A DNA stretch of 64,000 nt from an uncultured Lachnospiraceae bacterium (GCA_947626285.1 CANQRR010000012.1:1-64000), one strand, 5' to 3'; shown: positions 32,496 to 43,493, counted from the first letter of the stretch. The notes: generated by a model from the letters alone, not told the origin. Numbers and translations are program-made.

Positions 32496-32669
32496 AACGC
32501 ATCAATCCCCTTTTTTCTATCATATGAATCAGCTGCTAAAAGGTCCTGCGTTCTCATCCGTTCCACTCAGCCGCACGCAACGCAAAAAGGGACGCCGCGC
32601 GCCCCTTTCTGTCTTTGCACCTCTTCTTCATCTCCGCCTTCAGGCCGGAGAACCCGCGTGCTTTCGCAA

Positions 32670-32837
32670 TCAATACTCGGACTTTGACTCGTCGCTGCAG
32701 TTGTCGCAGTTCTTCGCGTTCTTGCTGGAAGAATTAGAGGAATTCGTATTCGATGCATTCTTCGCTTTATTCTGTGACTGTGAATTCTTGCTGTTTGAAG
32801 AGCTCTGGCTCTCCGCGTTGTTCGTATTCTTCGCCAT
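32670..32837 (-). CDS. Small Ser/Asn/Lys-rich low-complexity protein, possibly spore-associated
   Basis: The start at 32837 (MAKNTNNAESQSS) has AGGAGG; the track start is upstream. The 55 residues are almost only Ser, Asn, Lys, Gln and Ala until a CxxC pair near the C-terminus (NAKNCDNCSDESKSEY). Composition resembles gamma-type small acid-soluble spore proteins (Asn/Gln/Ser/Ala-rich), but the repeat pattern of SspE is not seen. The CDNC pair may bind metal or form a disulfide. Function is unknown. Confidence 0.65.
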   Translation of the reverse strand: MAKNTNNAESQSSSNSKNSQSQNKAKNASNTNSSNSSSKNAKNCDNCSDESKSEY

Positions 32838-33010
32838 GATAATAGCCTCCTGTGTCTTGGTTTTTTGTTGCAAAATTAGTATTCCAATATTTTTTAAAAA
32901 TATGTATTGCAATTTTTTGGAAACTATATTATAATCCTATCTGTAAAAAGAATTTACCCTTCAAAACAATTTTTTTTACAAACCCCTTATTAATTATTTA
33001 TACTCCCCTC

Positions 33011-33043
33011 GAAACAGTCGGTAGCTCCCCTACCGGCTGTTTC
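33011..33043. terminator. Hairpin, possible terminator
   Basis: GAAACAGTCGGTAG, loop CTCCC, CTACCGGCTGTTTC: one mismatch in a 14-bp stem. The T-run is weak on both sides, so it may be a processed or repeat hairpin rather than a terminator. Confidence 0.5.
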
Positions 33044-33142
33044 ACTTTCTATTGATAATTATTCAGCCGAAAACAAACAGAATCCGTACACTCGGGCGCG
33101 CAGCGCTCTTGATGAAACAGGGAAAGCCCGCCGGTCAAACAA

Positions 33143-33188
33143 AAAGGCCGGGGTGAGACCGCCTCCCGGCTGCCTCACCCCGGCCTTT
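33143..33188 (-). terminator. Bidirectional terminator after the LCP gene
   Basis: AAAGGCCGGGGTGAG and CTCACCCCGGCCTTT form a 15-bp perfect stem around a 16-nt loop, with A and T runs on both ends. It ends the minus-strand LCP transcript. Confidence 0.92.
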
Positions 33189-33205
33189 CTTTCTCTCCGT
33201 CACAT

Positions 33206-34387
33206 TTACTCGGCATCCTCACCGTATACAAACTCATGCAGCTTCTCGATCGTCGGCTCCCAGTCAGGTACAAGCATGCCCTGGCCATTTACATCGATCA
33301 CATCATACATGTTGTCGTACGGGATTCGATCCGTCTCCACCTTATACTGCAGCATATCCGGAAGCTCGGAGAGCATGCCCCAGATCTCCGTCTCCGGGAT
33401 GTTCGTCGTCACATACTCCAGAATGCCTTTCATCTTCTCGCTCATCTGTGCCACGGACATCTGCTTCACCTCGGTGAGCAGCTGCTGCAGCAGATAGCGC
33501 TGGCGCTCCGTGCGCTGATAATCGGAATTTCCTACCCAGCGGTTACGGCAGTAGGCTACGGCCTGCACGCCGTCGCAGTAAAGGCTGCCGCCCTCATCGG
33601 GTACGAAATGCGGCTCCGGATCGATCTTGAGCTGGCGCTTGCACATGTCGTCGATGTAGCCGTTCATGACCTCCGCCTCCGCGGCCGTGACATCCAGGGA
33701 TACGCCGCCGATCAGATCGATGATGTCCACCAGGTTCCAGAAATCTACCGCAATATAGCGGTCCACTTTTATCTTGTATGTGTCAGTCACTGTCTGGCAA
33801 AGCAGCGGACCTGCCCCGCGCGCGTAAGCATTATTCAGCTTCTGATACCCGACGCCCGGAATATCCACGTAGGTATCGCGCATCAGGGATACCATCGAGA
33901 CCCTGTCATTTTCCTTGTCGATAGACACGAGGATCATGCTGTCCGAATTGCCGTTCCAGGTCTGGTCCTGTCTGTCCACACCCACCAAAAGCACATTGTA
34001 GACATCCTCGTCCGACACGGTCTTGCGATTCGCGAGGCTGCTCATGCGGTCATGAATGCTGTCGAGCTCATCCGAGCTCACCTTCTTCGTGACTCCCAGC
34101 TGCTCGTCCGGTGTCATCGTCTCCTCTTCCATCTGCTCCACGACGTGCTCCGGAAGCGCCTCTACTGTATTCACTTCCTCGTCCGCCACGTAATTGATGT
34201 TGCTGTAGAGGTCGTGTCCCAGTTTATAGATCAGACCTCCGCTTATGCCGACGATCGCCAGCACAACGCAAAGACTGATGCCGAATACCTTCTTCATGTT
34301 CATTCCGGTCTTTTTCGGGCTCTCAGCACTGCGGCGGCTCCCATTGTTTGCGTACGGATTTGGTCGGTTTCTTCTGTTCTCTGCCAT
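33206..34387 (-). CDS. LytR-CpsA-Psr (LCP) family cell-wall glycopolymer ligase
   Basis: The start at 34387 (MAENRRNRPNPYANN) has AGGAGGG. The 393-residue protein has a basic cytoplasmic N-terminus, one transmembrane helix (VFGISLCVVLAIVGISGGLIY), a ~80-residue spacer, and an LCP domain: VLLVGVDRQDQTWNGNSDSMILVSID, SLMRDTYVDIPGVGYQKLNNAYARGA, and the conserved late Arg in YCRNRWVGNSDYQRTERQR. LCP enzymes attach undecaprenyl-linked glycopolymers to peptidoglycan on the outside. It could serve the LoaP-headed glycan cluster far upstream (inference), but no direct link is seen. Confidence 0.93.
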   Translation of the reverse strand: MAENRRNRPNPYANNGSRRSAESPKKTGMNMKKVFGISLCVVLAIVGISGGLIYKLGHDLYSNINYVADEEVNTVEALPEHVVEQMEEETMTPDEQLGVTKKVSSDELDSIHDRMSSLANRKTVSDEDVYNVLLVGVDRQDQTWNGNSDSMILVSIDKENDRVSMVSLMRDTYVDIPGVGYQKLNNAYARGAGPLLCQTVTDTYKIKVDRYIAVDFWNLVDIIDLIGGVSLDVTAAEAEVMNGYIDDMCKRQLKIDPEPHFVPDEGGSLYCDGVQAVAYCRNRWVGNSDYQRTERQRYLLQQLLTEVKQMSVAQMSEKMKGILEYVTTNIPETEIWGMLSELPDMLQYKVETDRIPYDNMYDVIDVNGQGMLVPDWEPTIEKLHEFVYGEDAE

Positions 34388-34490
34388 TTCGTAATCCCTC
34401 CTGATCTCTGTAGCTCTATTTCTATGATTACCCATTCCCGCATCATTATTACCAGAATTGCCAGACTAATTTTTACCATCAAGATGAAAA

Positions 34491-34521
34491 AAGCTTTCCA
34501 AGCGACTTGACTTGGAAAGCT
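34491..34521 (-). terminator. Terminator after tRNA-Leu(CAG)
   Basis: On the minus strand AGCTTTCCAAG, a short loop, CTTGGAAAGCT, then T6 (34485..34490 region) follow the tRNA 3' end. Confidence 0.88.
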
Positions 34522-34524
34522 CAG

Positions 34525-34608
34525 TGCGGAGAAAGGGACTTGAACCCTCACGATATTGCTACCACAGGCACCTGAAGCCTGCGCGTCTGCCAATTCCGCC
34601 ATCTCCGC
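34525..34608 (-). tRNA. tRNA-Leu (anticodon CAG)
   Basis: 84 nt on the minus strand with acceptor GCGGAGA/TCTCCGC, D-loop AATTGGCAGACGC, anticodon stem CAGGC/GCCTG around loop TTCAGGT (anticodon CAG, reading CUG), a long class II variable arm, and GGTTCAAGTCC in the T loop. The 3' CCA is not encoded. Confidence 0.93.
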
Positions 34609-34757
34609 AGATTAGTAAGTCTCGCAACTCATGTCGATAATGATACTATATGCCATCTCAAATGTCAATAGATTTTTCTGGATTTTTGCGCTGACTTGAT
34701 ACGCACTGGCATATATCACCACATCGTCAGATAAACAGAATAATTTTTCAAAAACAT

Positions 34758-34794
34758 AAAAAAATCCCCGAAAACTTAATGCTTCCAGGGATTC
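34758..34794 (-). terminator. Terminator after tRNA-Leu(AAG)
   Basis: On the minus strand AATCCCTGGAA, loop, TTTTCGGGGATT then T-run. The stem has mismatches but the T-run is clear. Confidence 0.7.
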
Positions 34795-34801
34795 TCAAAC
34801 G

Positions 34802-34885
34802 TGCGGAAGATGGGACTTGAACCCACACGGTGTGACCACCACAAGATCCTTAGTCTTGCTCGTCTGCCAATTCCGACACTTCCGC
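34802..34885 (-). tRNA. tRNA-Leu (anticodon AAG)
   Basis: 84 nt with acceptor GCGGAAG/CTTCCGC, AATTGGCAGACGA in the D region, anticodon stem CAAGA/TCTTG around loop CTAAGGA (anticodon AAG, reading CUU and, if A34 is deaminated to inosine, CUC and CUA). A long variable arm and GGTTCAAGTCC confirm the class. CCA is not encoded. A34 in a bacterial tRNA-Leu is uncommon. Confidence 0.9.
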
Positions 34886-34958
34886 GAACAAATGGAATTA
34901 TAGCAAAGAATATAGGAGAAGTCAACACCAAATTTGAAAGGGCAGGCGCGGGCCAATT

Positions 34959-35909
34959 TTATTCCGACAACGCGATATTCAGCCCTTCCGAGATCGTGAA
35001 GCTCAGGTATTTCACCGTCTCGTCGATGTCTTTTGGAGTCACAAACATCGTATTTAAATGCGGGGAGATCAGTTCGCGGATCATCTGATGTTTCTCTGCC
35101 TGATCCAGTGTGCCGAGCGTCCCGCCAAGGCGCTGCATGCTCGCGCTGCGGTCCATCTCGGTCACCAGCTCCTCCATCGTATCGTTCACGATCGTAGCGG
35201 CGTCCACGACGGTCGGGACGCCGACCGCGATCACCGGCACGCCCAGCGTCTCCTCGTTGATCGCGTTGCGGTGGTTGCCGACGCCGGAACCCGGGTTGAT
35301 CCCCGTGTCCGTGATCTGAATCGTGCGGTTTAAGCGTTTCGTGCTGCGCGCCGCAAGCGCGTCGATCGCGATCACCGCCTCCGGAGCTGTCTCCTCCACG
35401 ACTCCCCGGATGATCTCAAGCGTCTCCATGCCGGTCTGCGCCATCACGCCCGGCACGATCGCGCTGATCTCGCCGGATTTCCCGGAGTCCCCCGGCATCT
35501 GTCCGTACTCTTTGATCATGTGGCGCGTGATGTGCAGATTGCCGACCACGTCCGGCCCAAGCGCGTCCGGTGTCACCTCACGGTTGCCAAGTCCGACCAC
35601 AAGCACCGATCTCCTGCGGTCGCCCAAAATCCGGCACAAGTGCTTCGCAAGCTCCTCCGAGATCTCCCGGTGATAGCCTTCGTCCGGCGTCGACATGTTC
35701 GGCGCCTCGATCGTGATGTACGTTCCCACCGGTTTTCCCATCGCCTTTGCGCCGTTCTCCGTCTCGATCCGCACGGTCGTCGTATAGATCTCGCGCTTCG
35801 TGTCTTTCTCCTCCTCCACCTTGACGCCCCGGATCCGTACATCGTCCGCCTCATAGCTCTCCCTCGCCTCGAGCGCCAGGTCTGTCCGTATCTGAAAATT
35901 CCCCATCAT
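34959..35909 (-). CDS. gpr: Spore germination protease GPR
   Basis: This 316-residue protein starts MMGNFQIRTDLALEA; the IRTDLA segment is the GPR zymogen-cleavage motif. It has VLVVGLGNREVTPDALGPDVV, VMAQTGMETLEI, AIDALAARSTKRLNRTIQITDTGINPGSGVGN, the aspartic-protease-like core of family A25. GPR degrades small acid-soluble spore proteins during germination, direct evidence of an endospore former. Length is normal for the family (~320). It is a single gene, with GGAGAG before the ATG; the first Met could be either of the two. Confidence 0.97.
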   Translation of the reverse strand: MMGNFQIRTDLALEARESYEADDVRIRGVKVEEEKDTKREIYTTTVRIETENGAKAMGKPVGTYITIEAPNMSTPDEGYHREISEELAKHLCRILGDRRRSVLVVGLGNREVTPDALGPDVVGNLHITRHMIKEYGQMPGDSGKSGEISAIVPGVMAQTGMETLEIIRGVVEETAPEAVIAIDALAARSTKRLNRTIQITDTGINPGSGVGNHRNAINEETLGVPVIAVGVPTVVDAATIVNDTMEELVTEMDRSASMQRLGGTLGTLDQAEKHQMIRELISPHLNTMFVTPKDIDETVKYLSFTISEGLNIALSE

Positions 35910-35967
35910 AGCAGCTCTCCTTCGTACCTTATTGGCTTATTTTTTGCAAGTTTTTCGGAAATATGTA

Positions 35968-35996
35968 TTGACAGAAAACTTAGATTGGAATAAGAT
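35968..35996 (+). promoter_or_regulatory. rpsT promoter (TTGACA-N17-TAAGAT)
   Basis: TTGACA at 35968..35973 and TAAGAT at 35991..35996 with a 17-bp spacer, about 75 bp before the rpsT Shine-Dalgarno. Confidence 0.7.
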
Positions 35997-36078
35997 ATAT
36001 GAGTATGTTTACAGGAAACGACCGTGTCCGTTTTTAATGAAACAAAACATAACTCTATAAGGTTTGGAGGTGTATACG

Positions 36079-36342
36079 TTGGCAAACATTAAATCCGCAA
36101 AGAAGAGAATTCTGGTGTCCAAGACCAGGAACGAGCGTAATAAGTCTATCAAGTCCGCTGTCAAGACTGCGATCAAGAAGGTAGAGGCTGCTGTCGCTGC
36201 GAAGGACAAGGCCGCTGCCGAGGCAGCTCTGCTGGCTGCCACATCCACGATCGACAAGGCTGCGAAGAAGGGTGTGTACCACAAGAACAACGCAGCGAGA
36301 AAAGTTTCACGTCTGGCAAAGGCAGTCAACACACTGGCATAA
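36079..36342 (+). CDS. rpsT: 30S ribosomal protein S20
   Basis: The true start is TTG at 36079 (read as MANIKSAKKRILVSKTR), with GGAGGTG six bases upstream; the track's start at 36064 lies inside that site. The 87-residue length and Ala/Lys-rich helical composition (KKVEAAVAAKDKAAAEAALLAATSTIDKAAKKGVYHKNNAARKVSRLAKAVN) are typical. S20 binds 16S rRNA early in assembly. A TTG start is a known means of lowering and autoregulating S20 synthesis in other bacteria. It has its own promoter and terminator. Confidence 0.97.
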   Translation: MANIKSAKKRILVSKTRNERNKSIKSAVKTAIKKVEAAVAAKDKAAAEAALLAATSTIDKAAKKGVYHKNNAARKVSRLAKAVNTLA

Positions 36343-36360
36343 AATAAATATACGAATACG

Positions 36361-36397
36361 AAAAGCAGCTGATACCGTCATGTCAGCTGCTTTTTTT
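36361..36397 (+). terminator. rpsT terminator
   Basis: AAGCAGCTGA, loop, TCAGCTGCTTTTTTT: perfect 10-bp stem followed by a T7 run. Confidence 0.93.
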
Positions 36398-36439
36398 GTG
36401 CTTGCATATTTGTGTCTGAATGGACCGCGTGCCGCCTGT

Positions 36440-37036
36440 CTACTCGGCTTCCAGTCCGCAAAGTTCCTCGATCTCCGCCCAGATTTCTTCCCGGCCCTGC
36501 TTTGTGACCGCGGAATACGGCAAAACCTTCGTCCAGGGGCGCGTGTGAAGTCCCTCACGGATCAGCTTCAATTGTTTCTGGATCTGGCTGCGGTTGATCT
36601 TGTCCATCTTTGTCGCAATGATGATCGGCTCGTAGCCGTTGCCGCAGATCCACTCGTACATCGTCCGGTCATTCGCGCCCGGCTCGTGGCGGATGTCCAC
36701 CAGGAGAAACACGGCGCGCAGCTGCTTTGAGCCGTGCAGATAGCGCTCGATCAGCTTCCCCCACTTCTCCTTCTCGCTCTGGGAGACCTTCGCGTATCCG
36801 TAGCCCGGCAGGTCTACCAGATACAGCGTGTCGTTGACATTATAAAAATTGATTGTCTGCGTCTTGCCCGGCTGCGCGCTCGTGCGCGCCAGCGCCTTGC
36901 GGTTCATCAGCCCGTTGATCAGCGAAGATTTCCCGACGTTCGACTTCCCGGCGAACGCCACCTCCGCCCTCGTATTCTCCGGCAACACACTCGTGACGCC
37001 GCAGACCGTCTCCAAGCTTACGTGCCTTATTATCAT
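36440..37036 (-). CDS. engB: Ribosome biogenesis GTPase YsxC/EngB
   Basis: This 198-residue TRAFAC GTPase has GKSNVGKSSLINGL (G1), the RTSAQPGKTQ switch (G2), DLPGYGYA (G3) and TKMDK (G4). EngB assists assembly of the 50S subunit. It is last in tig-clpP-clpX-lon-engB and separated from lon by a family A repeat. Confidence 0.96.
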   Translation of the reverse strand: MIIRHVSLETVCGVTSVLPENTRAEVAFAGKSNVGKSSLINGLMNRKALARTSAQPGKTQTINFYNVNDTLYLVDLPGYGYAKVSQSEKEKWGKLIERYLHGSKQLRAVFLLVDIRHEPGANDRTMYEWICGNGYEPIIIATKMDKINRSQIQKQLKLIREGLHTRPWTKVLPYSAVTKQGREEIWAEIEELCGLEAE

Positions 37037-37076
37037 GGATCTGCCTCCAATCCGTGTTTAGTGTATCACATTCGTA

Positions 37077-37204
37077 GACAGGAACCGCAGGGATTTCCGG
37101 GGCTTTTCCGGCACAAACTGAAAAAAGATAATCTTCCGTTTTTCAATACGTATCTACAGTTTTGCCGGGAAAGTTCCCAGGAAGGGTACCGTGCGGTTCC
37201 GTCC
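37077..37204 (-). repeat. Family A long imperfect palindrome, copy 2
   Basis: Inverted copy of 14671..14797: GACAGGAACCGCAGGG at the left pairs with GTGCGGTTCCGTC at the right, and CCGGCACAAACTG pairs inside with CAGTTTTGCCGG. It is bounded by CGTGTTTAGTG (37053..37063) and GTTCGCTAAGCACG (37208..37221). The right border extends into the last codons of lon; the lon stop TAG comes from the repeat end. Confidence 0.85.
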
Positions 37205-37212
37205 GATGTTCG

Positions 37213-39525
37213 CTAAGCACGAACTGCGAGCGCCACCTCAAGCACCTCCGGCATCGTCCTGACATACACCAGCTCCATGCCCTCCGTGACTTCCTTGTCG
37301 ATCTCCGCGATGTCCGCGCGGTTCTCCTCCGGCACGATCACAGTCGTGATCCCGGCCTGCTTCGCCGCAAGCAGCTTCTCCTTGAGGCCGCCGATCGCCA
37401 GCACCCTGCCGCGCAGCGTGATCTCCCCGGTCATCGCGACATCGGCGCGCACCGGAATCTGCACGACCGCAGACAGAATGGCAGTCGCCATCGTGATGCC
37501 CGCGGAAGGGCCGTCCTTCGGAACCGCGCCCTCCGGAATATGAACGTGTATATCATTCTTCGCAAAGAACTCCGCGTCTATGTCATACTGCTCTCCCAGC
37601 GAACGGACGTAGCTGACCGCCGCCTGCGCTGATTCCTTCATCACGTCGCCAAGCTGCCCGGTCAATACAAGCTCGCCCTTGCCGGGCATCGTGTTCACCT
37701 CGATCTCAAGCGTGTCGCCGCCGACGCTGGTCCACGCGAGGCCGCGCACGATCCCAATCTCGTTCTGCGCGTTTTTCTTCTGATACGTATAGCGCTTCCG
37801 GCCCAGATATTTCTCCAGATTCTTCCCGGACACGCGCACGCTCTTCGATCCGTCCTCAAGGATCTCCCGCGCCGCTTTCCGGCAGATCTGTCCGATCCTG
37901 CGCTCCAGCTGCCGCACGCCGGCCTCCTTTGTGTAGCCGCTGATGATCCCCTCAAGCGCCGGCTTCGTGATCTCAAGCTGGCTCTTCTTCAGTCCATTTC
38001 GCTCGATCTGTTTTTTCAGAAGATGTCTTTTCGCAATGTGAAGCTTCTCATTCGCCGTGTAGCCGCTGATCTCGATCACTTCCATGCGGTCAAGCAGCGG
38101 GCGCGGGATCGTCTGTGTGTCGTTGGCCGTCGCGATAAACAGCACCTCGGACAGATCGATCGGGAGCTCCACGTAATGATCGCGGAACTTGCAGTTCTGC
38201 TCGGAGTCAAATACCTCCAGCAGCGCCGCGGAAGTGTCTCCCCTGTAATCGCTGCTGACTTTGTCCACTTCGTCGATCAGCATCAGCGGATTCTTCACGC
38301 CCGCCTGCCGCATACCGGCCGCGATACGCCCCGGCATCGCCCCGACGTAGGTCCTTCTGTGCCCGCGGATCTCCGCCTCGTCCCGCACGCCGCCCAGGCT
38401 GATGCGGACGTATTTCTTGTCCAACGCACGCGCGATGGAACGCGCGACCGACGTCTTGCCTGTGCCGGGCGGTCCGACCAGACAGAGGATCGGGCTGTCG
38501 CCCTTCTTCGTGAGGCTCCGGACCGCAAGGAACTCCAGCACGCGCTCTTTCACCTTCTCAAGCCCGTAGTGGTCCTCGTCAAGGATCTTCGCGGCGCGCT
38601 TCAGATCGTGGCTGTCCTCCGACACCTTATCCCACGGCAGCTCCAGCAGAGTCTCGATGTAATTGCGCTGCACCGCGCTCTCGGCTGAACTTCCGCCAAG
38701 TCCTCTCAGGCGCTGCACTTCCTTGTGGATCTTCTCCTTGACCTCATCGGACGCGCAGAGCTGCTCTGCCTGCTCGTCGTATCCGTTCGCGTCTGAGAGC
38801 TGCGTGTCCTCCCCAAGCTCCTCCTGGATCAGCTTGGCCTGCTCGCGCAGGACATACTCCCTCTGGTTCTTGTCCACGCGCTCCCGGACCTTCTGCTGGA
38901 TCTCTCCCTGGATCTGGATGACTTCCATCTCCCGGACCAGCATCGTGCAGAGCCGCTCATAGCGCTCCACCATGTCCTCCGCCTCCAGAAGCGCCTGCCG
39001 CTGTTCGCAGCGCAGCGGCAGATGCACGCACGCCGCCATCGTCAGCTTTTCAAAATCGCCAAGCTCCAGAAGCTGGCGAAGCATCTCCTTGCCGAATTTC
39101 TGGTTGAGCTGACTGTAGCGCTTCAGAAGCTCCTCAAGTCCCCGCGTCATCGCCAGCCTGGTGATCTCGTCATATTCAACCTCCCGCTCGCGTGCGAAAT
39201 CCACGCTCGCGTGCAGGTAGCCATCGTAATCTTCCACACCGATCAGCCTGCCGCGCTCGACGCCTTCCACCATCACGCGCACAATGTTTTTTGGCAGCTT
39301 CGCCACGTTCCGGATCCGCGCCGAAACGCCAAAGTTGTATAAATTTCGCAAACCCGGATTGTTGTCATCCGGGTTTTGCTGCGTCACCAAAAATATCATC
39401 TGATCTTCCGCCATCGCGGCCTCGACCGCCTTGATGGACTTGTCTCTGCTGATATCAAAATGTAATACCATCGTCGGCAGAACCGTCAGTCCCCGCATCG
39501 GTATCACCGGTATTGTCCTTTTCAT
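37213..39525 (-). CDS. lon: ATP-dependent protease Lon
   Basis: The start at 39525 ([17 protein letters not shown]) is preferred; the track start at 39540 is a GTG inside the ribosome-binding region. The N-terminal LON substrate domain is followed by coiled coil ([15 protein letters not shown]), AAA+ motifs [17 protein letters not shown] and LIDEVDKV, and a proteolytic domain with the catalytic Ser in [14 protein letters not shown] and Lys in [15 protein letters not shown]. Lon degrades misfolded and regulatory proteins. The last residues (LAVRA stop) overlap a repeat border. It follows clpX by about 40 bp. Confidence 0.97.
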   Translation of the reverse strand: MKRTIPVIPMRGLTVLPTMVLHFDISRDKSIKAVEAAMAEDQMIFLVTQQNPDDNNPGLRNLYNFGVSARIRNVAKLPKNIVRVMVEGVERGRLIGVEDYDGYLHASVDFAREREVEYDEITRLAMTRGLEELLKRYSQLNQKFGKEMLRQLLELGDFEKLTMAACVHLPLRCEQRQALLEAEDMVERYERLCTMLVREMEVIQIQGEIQQKVRERVDKNQREYVLREQAKLIQEELGEDTQLSDANGYDEQAEQLCASDEVKEKIHKEVQRLRGLGGSSAESAVQRNYIETLLELPWDKVSEDSHDLKRAAKILDEDHYGLEKVKERVLEFLAVRSLTKKGDSPILCLVGPPGTGKTSVARSIARALDKKYVRISLGGVRDEAEIRGHRRTYVGAMPGRIAAGMRQAGVKNPLMLIDEVDKVSSDYRGDTSAALLEVFDSEQNCKFRDHYVELPIDLSEVLFIATANDTQTIPRPLLDRMEVIEISGYTANEKLHIAKRHLLKKQIERNGLKKSQLEITKPALEGIISGYTKEAGVRQLERRIGQICRKAAREILEDGSKSVRVSGKNLEKYLGRKRYTYQKKNAQNEIGIVRGLAWTSVGGDTLEIEVNTMPGKGELVLTGQLGDVMKESAQAAVSYVRSLGEQYDIDAEFFAKNDIHVHIPEGAVPKDGPSAGITMATAILSAVVQIPVRADVAMTGEITLRGRVLAIGGLKEKLLAAKQAGITTVIVPEENRADIAEIDKEVTEGMELVYVRTMPEVLEVALAVRA

Positions 39526-39567
39526 TTTGTTCTCATTCACCTCTGTGTCAGCACCTGTAAATGTCCG

Positions 39568-40854
<1,287 letters not shown>

Positions 40855-40924
40855 ATTTACACTCCTTTTATAATTGCTGTCTTCGGAACCGCGCCACCCT
40901 TGCACAGCCCACCGTTTTCGCAGA

Positions 40925-41506
40925 TTATCTCGGCAGAACGATCTCGTCGATCAGCCCATACGCTTTCGCTTCCTCCGCCGTCATCCAGCGGTCTCTCTCC
41001 GTGTCCGCCGCGATCACCTCAAGCGGCTGTCCGGTGTTTTCCGCCAACATCTCATTCAATTTCTTCTTGGTCCGGAGAATCTGGTCGGCGACGATCTTGA
41101 TGTCGGTCGCCTGTCCCTGCGCGCCGCCGGACGGCTGGTGGATCATCACCTCCGCGTTCGGAAGCGCAAAACGCTTGCCCTTTGCGCCGCCCGCAAGCAG
41201 AAACGCGCCCATGCTCGCCGCCATGCCCATGCAGATCGTAGACACATCGCATTTCACATAATGCATCGTGTCGTAGATCGCCATACCGGCGGTAACGGAA
41301 CCGCCCGGGCTGTTGATGTAGAGTTGAATATCCTTGTTCGGATCCTCGGATTCCAGGAACAACAGCTGCGCAACCACCAGATTCGCGCTGACATCCGTCA
41401 CTTCCTCCCCAAGAAATACGATACGGTCCTTCAGCAGTCTCGAATAGATGTCGTAAGACCGCTCTCCTCTGCCTGTCTGCTCAATGACCATTGGCACTAA
41501 ACTCAT
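40925..41506 (-). CDS. clpP: ClpP serine protease
   Basis: This 193-residue protein has catalytic Ser in GMAASMGAF, His in MIHQPSGG and Asp in the ...[10 protein letters not shown] region. [20 protein letters not shown] is the substrate-binding strand. It forms the tetradecameric chamber of ClpXP/ClpCP. It lies between tig and clpX. Confidence 0.98.
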   Translation of the reverse strand: MSLVPMVIEQTGRGERSYDIYSRLLKDRIVFLGEEVTDVSANLVVAQLLFLESEDPNKDIQLYINSPGGSVTAGMAIYDTMHYVKCDVSTICMGMAASMGAFLLAGGAKGKRFALPNAEVMIHQPSGGAQGQATDIKIVADQILRTKKKLNEMLAENTGQPLEVIAADTERDRWMTAEEAKAYGLIDEIVLPR

Positions 41507-41535
41507 GTCATTCGCCTCCCCTGCAAAACTGTTCG

Positions 41536-42822
41536 TTATACTTCCTTCGCCGCGTCTGTGACCAGATCAACTGCCGCCTGAATCGCCAGATCGTTCTTCA
41601 TCTGCTCTTTCTCATAGTCCCCCATGATCTCTTTCAGCTTGTCGGTCTCCATCTTGTAGGACTCCGCCATCTTCGCGATCTCCTCGTCCAGACGTTCGTC
41701 GCTGATCTCGATGCCCTCCGCCTTCGCGATCGCCTCAAGCACAAGGCTGTTCTGGATGCGCTTGACTGCCTCCGGCTTCATCTGATCCAGCATCTGCTCC
41801 GGCGTCTGTCCGGAGAACTGCATATACTGCTGCACAGAAAGTCCTTGGGACTCGATCCTTCTCGTGAAATCGTCCGCCATCCGGCGCACCTGCTCGTCGA
41901 CCATGGCGTCCGGAATCTCCATCGAAGCGTTCGCAACGGCCTTCTCGACGACCTTGTTCTGCTTCTCATTCTTCGCATCCTGCGTCTTCTTCTCCAGAAG
42001 CTTCGCGCGGATGTCGTCCTTGTACTCGGCAAGCGTGTCAAACTCAGAGACATCCTGCGCGAACTCGTCGTCCAGCTCCGGAAGCTCCTTCACACGGATC
42101 TCCTTGACTTTGCACTTGAACACCGCCGGCTTGCCCTGCAGCTCTTCCGCCTGGTAATTCTCCGGGAACGTCACGTTGACCTCGACGTCCTCGCCGATCT
42201 TCGCTCCGACCAGCTGCTCCTCGAAGCCCGGAATGAAGCTGCCCGAACCGATCGTCAACGGGTAGTCCTCGCCCTTGCCGCCCGCGAACGCCTCTCCGTC
42301 CACGAATCCCTCAAAATCAAGCTTGATCATATCGCCGTCCTGCACCGCGCGGTCGTCGATGTCGATCATGCGGGAATTATTCTCTCTCTCCCTCTCGATC
42401 TCTTTGTCCACTTCCTCCTCGGAGACGGACACTTCCGTCTTCTCCACCTCAAGGCCCTTGTACTCGCCAAGCGTGACCGCCGGCTTCAGCGCGACCTCAG
42501 CCGTGAAGATGAACGGCTTACCTTCCTCGATCTGCACCACATCGATCTGCGGCTGGGAGACGATCTCCTCCCCGCACTCGTCCGCTGCCTTCGAATAGGC
42601 CCCCGGAATCAGCTCGTTCGCCGCATCCTCATAGAAAATACCCGCGCCGTACATTTTCTCGATCATCTTGCGCGGAGCTTTGCCCCTCCGAAAACCCGGG
42701 AGCGTGATCTTTCCTTTATTCTTCTGATACGCTTTGTCCATTGCGGCGTCAAATTCCTCCGCGGAAACCTCAATCGTAAGCTTTGCCATGTTCTTTTCCA
42801 GCTTCTCTACCTGTACACTCAT
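41536..42822 (-). CDS. tig: Trigger factor
   Basis: The start at 42822 ([18 protein letters not shown]) has AAGGAGG. It has the ribosome-binding helix loop ([17 protein letters not shown]), FKBP-type prolyl isomerase domain ([43 protein letters not shown]) and helical C-terminal chaperone arms. The length is 428 residues. It guides nascent chains leaving the ribosome and heads the clp-lon cluster. Confidence 0.97.
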   Translation of the reverse strand: MSVQVEKLEKNMAKLTIEVSAEEFDAAMDKAYQKNKGKITLPGFRRGKAPRKMIEKMYGAGIFYEDAANELIPGAYSKAADECGEEIVSQPQIDVVQIEEGKPFIFTAEVALKPAVTLGEYKGLEVEKTEVSVSEEEVDKEIERERENNSRMIDIDDRAVQDGDMIKLDFEGFVDGEAFAGGKGEDYPLTIGSGSFIPGFEEQLVGAKIGEDVEVNVTFPENYQAEELQGKPAVFKCKVKEIRVKELPELDDEFAQDVSEFDTLAEYKDDIRAKLLEKKTQDAKNEKQNKVVEKAVANASMEIPDAMVDEQVRRMADDFTRRIESQGLSVQQYMQFSGQTPEQMLDQMKPEAVKRIQNSLVLEAIAKAEGIEISDERLDEEIAKMAESYKMETDKLKEIMGDYEKEQMKNDLAIQAAVDLVTDAAKEV

Positions 42823-42932
42823 GGTACTGAACTCCTCCTTCAATTCTGTTTGCTCTGGAACCTTCTTTTTCGTTCTTCTCGTTCACAGCGATTAAATTAG
42901 TATAGCACAGTACGCCTGAAAAGGCTAGTATT

Positions 42933-43493
42933 TTATTTGTTTCCTGTAAAAACGATCTTCTCGGACAGCGCGTCCGCCGACGCACGGTCTTTCATCTGCG
43001 CGACCAGCTCCAGTCCGAACGGGATGGCCGTCCCCATGCCGCGGCTCGTAATGACGTTCCCGGACACCACGACCGGGTCCATGGATACCTCCGCCCCGAT
43101 CAGCTGATCCTCGAAGCCCGGATAGCACGCGGCGCGCCTGCCTTTTAATATCCCCAGCCCGCCAAGCACGCTCGGCGCCGCGCAGATCGCCGCCACCTTC
43201 TTCCCGGAGGATGCAGCCGCCTCCTGAAGCAGCTTCCCCAGCGTCTCATTCGCCGCAAGCCGCTTCGTCCCCGGCATGCCTCCCGGCAGTACGTACAGCT
43301 CCGCCCCGGAGTCGTCCATATCCTCAAACAGAACGTCCGCGTGAACCGTGATCCCGTGACTGCCCTGTACCTCGATCGACCCGCTGACTGCTACCATCTG
43401 TGTCTCTATCCCCGCCCGGCGAAGAAGATCCACCACGGTCAGCCCCTCGATCTCCTCAAATCCGTTCGCCAGAAAAACCAATGCCTTGCCCAT
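42933..43493 (-). CDS. DJ-1/PfpI family protein
   Basis: This 186-residue protein has the DJ-1 layout: KALVFLANGFEEIEGLTVVDLLRRAG, the acidic residue in FEE, and the reactive Cys in AAICAAPSVLGG, with TSRGMGTAIPFGLELV at the end. Members act as deglycases, chaperones or oxidative-stress proteins; the reaction here is unclear. It is a single gene upstream of tig. Confidence 0.92.
   Translation of the reverse strand: MGKALVFLANGFEEIEGLTVVDLLRRAGIETQMVAVSGSIEVQGSHGITVHADVLFEDMDDSGAELYVLPGGMPGTKRLAANETLGKLLQEAAASSGKKVAAICAAPSVLGGLGILKGRRAACYPGFEDQLIGAEVSMDPVVVSGNVITSRGMGTAIPFGLELVAQMKDRASADALSEKIVFTGNK

Larger units (their letters stand above)
32838..33205. other. 368-bp intergenic region with two hairpins
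   Basis: No gene is credible here. It is AT-rich near the small-protein promoter, then holds an imperfect hairpin at 33011..33043 and a strong terminator at 33143..33188. Confidence 0.6.

Noticed and set aside
33236-34510. 424-aa plus-strand ORF opposite the LCP gene
   Set aside because: Antisense shadow; His/Leu/Arg-rich and no start signal, while the minus strand has clear LCP motifs.
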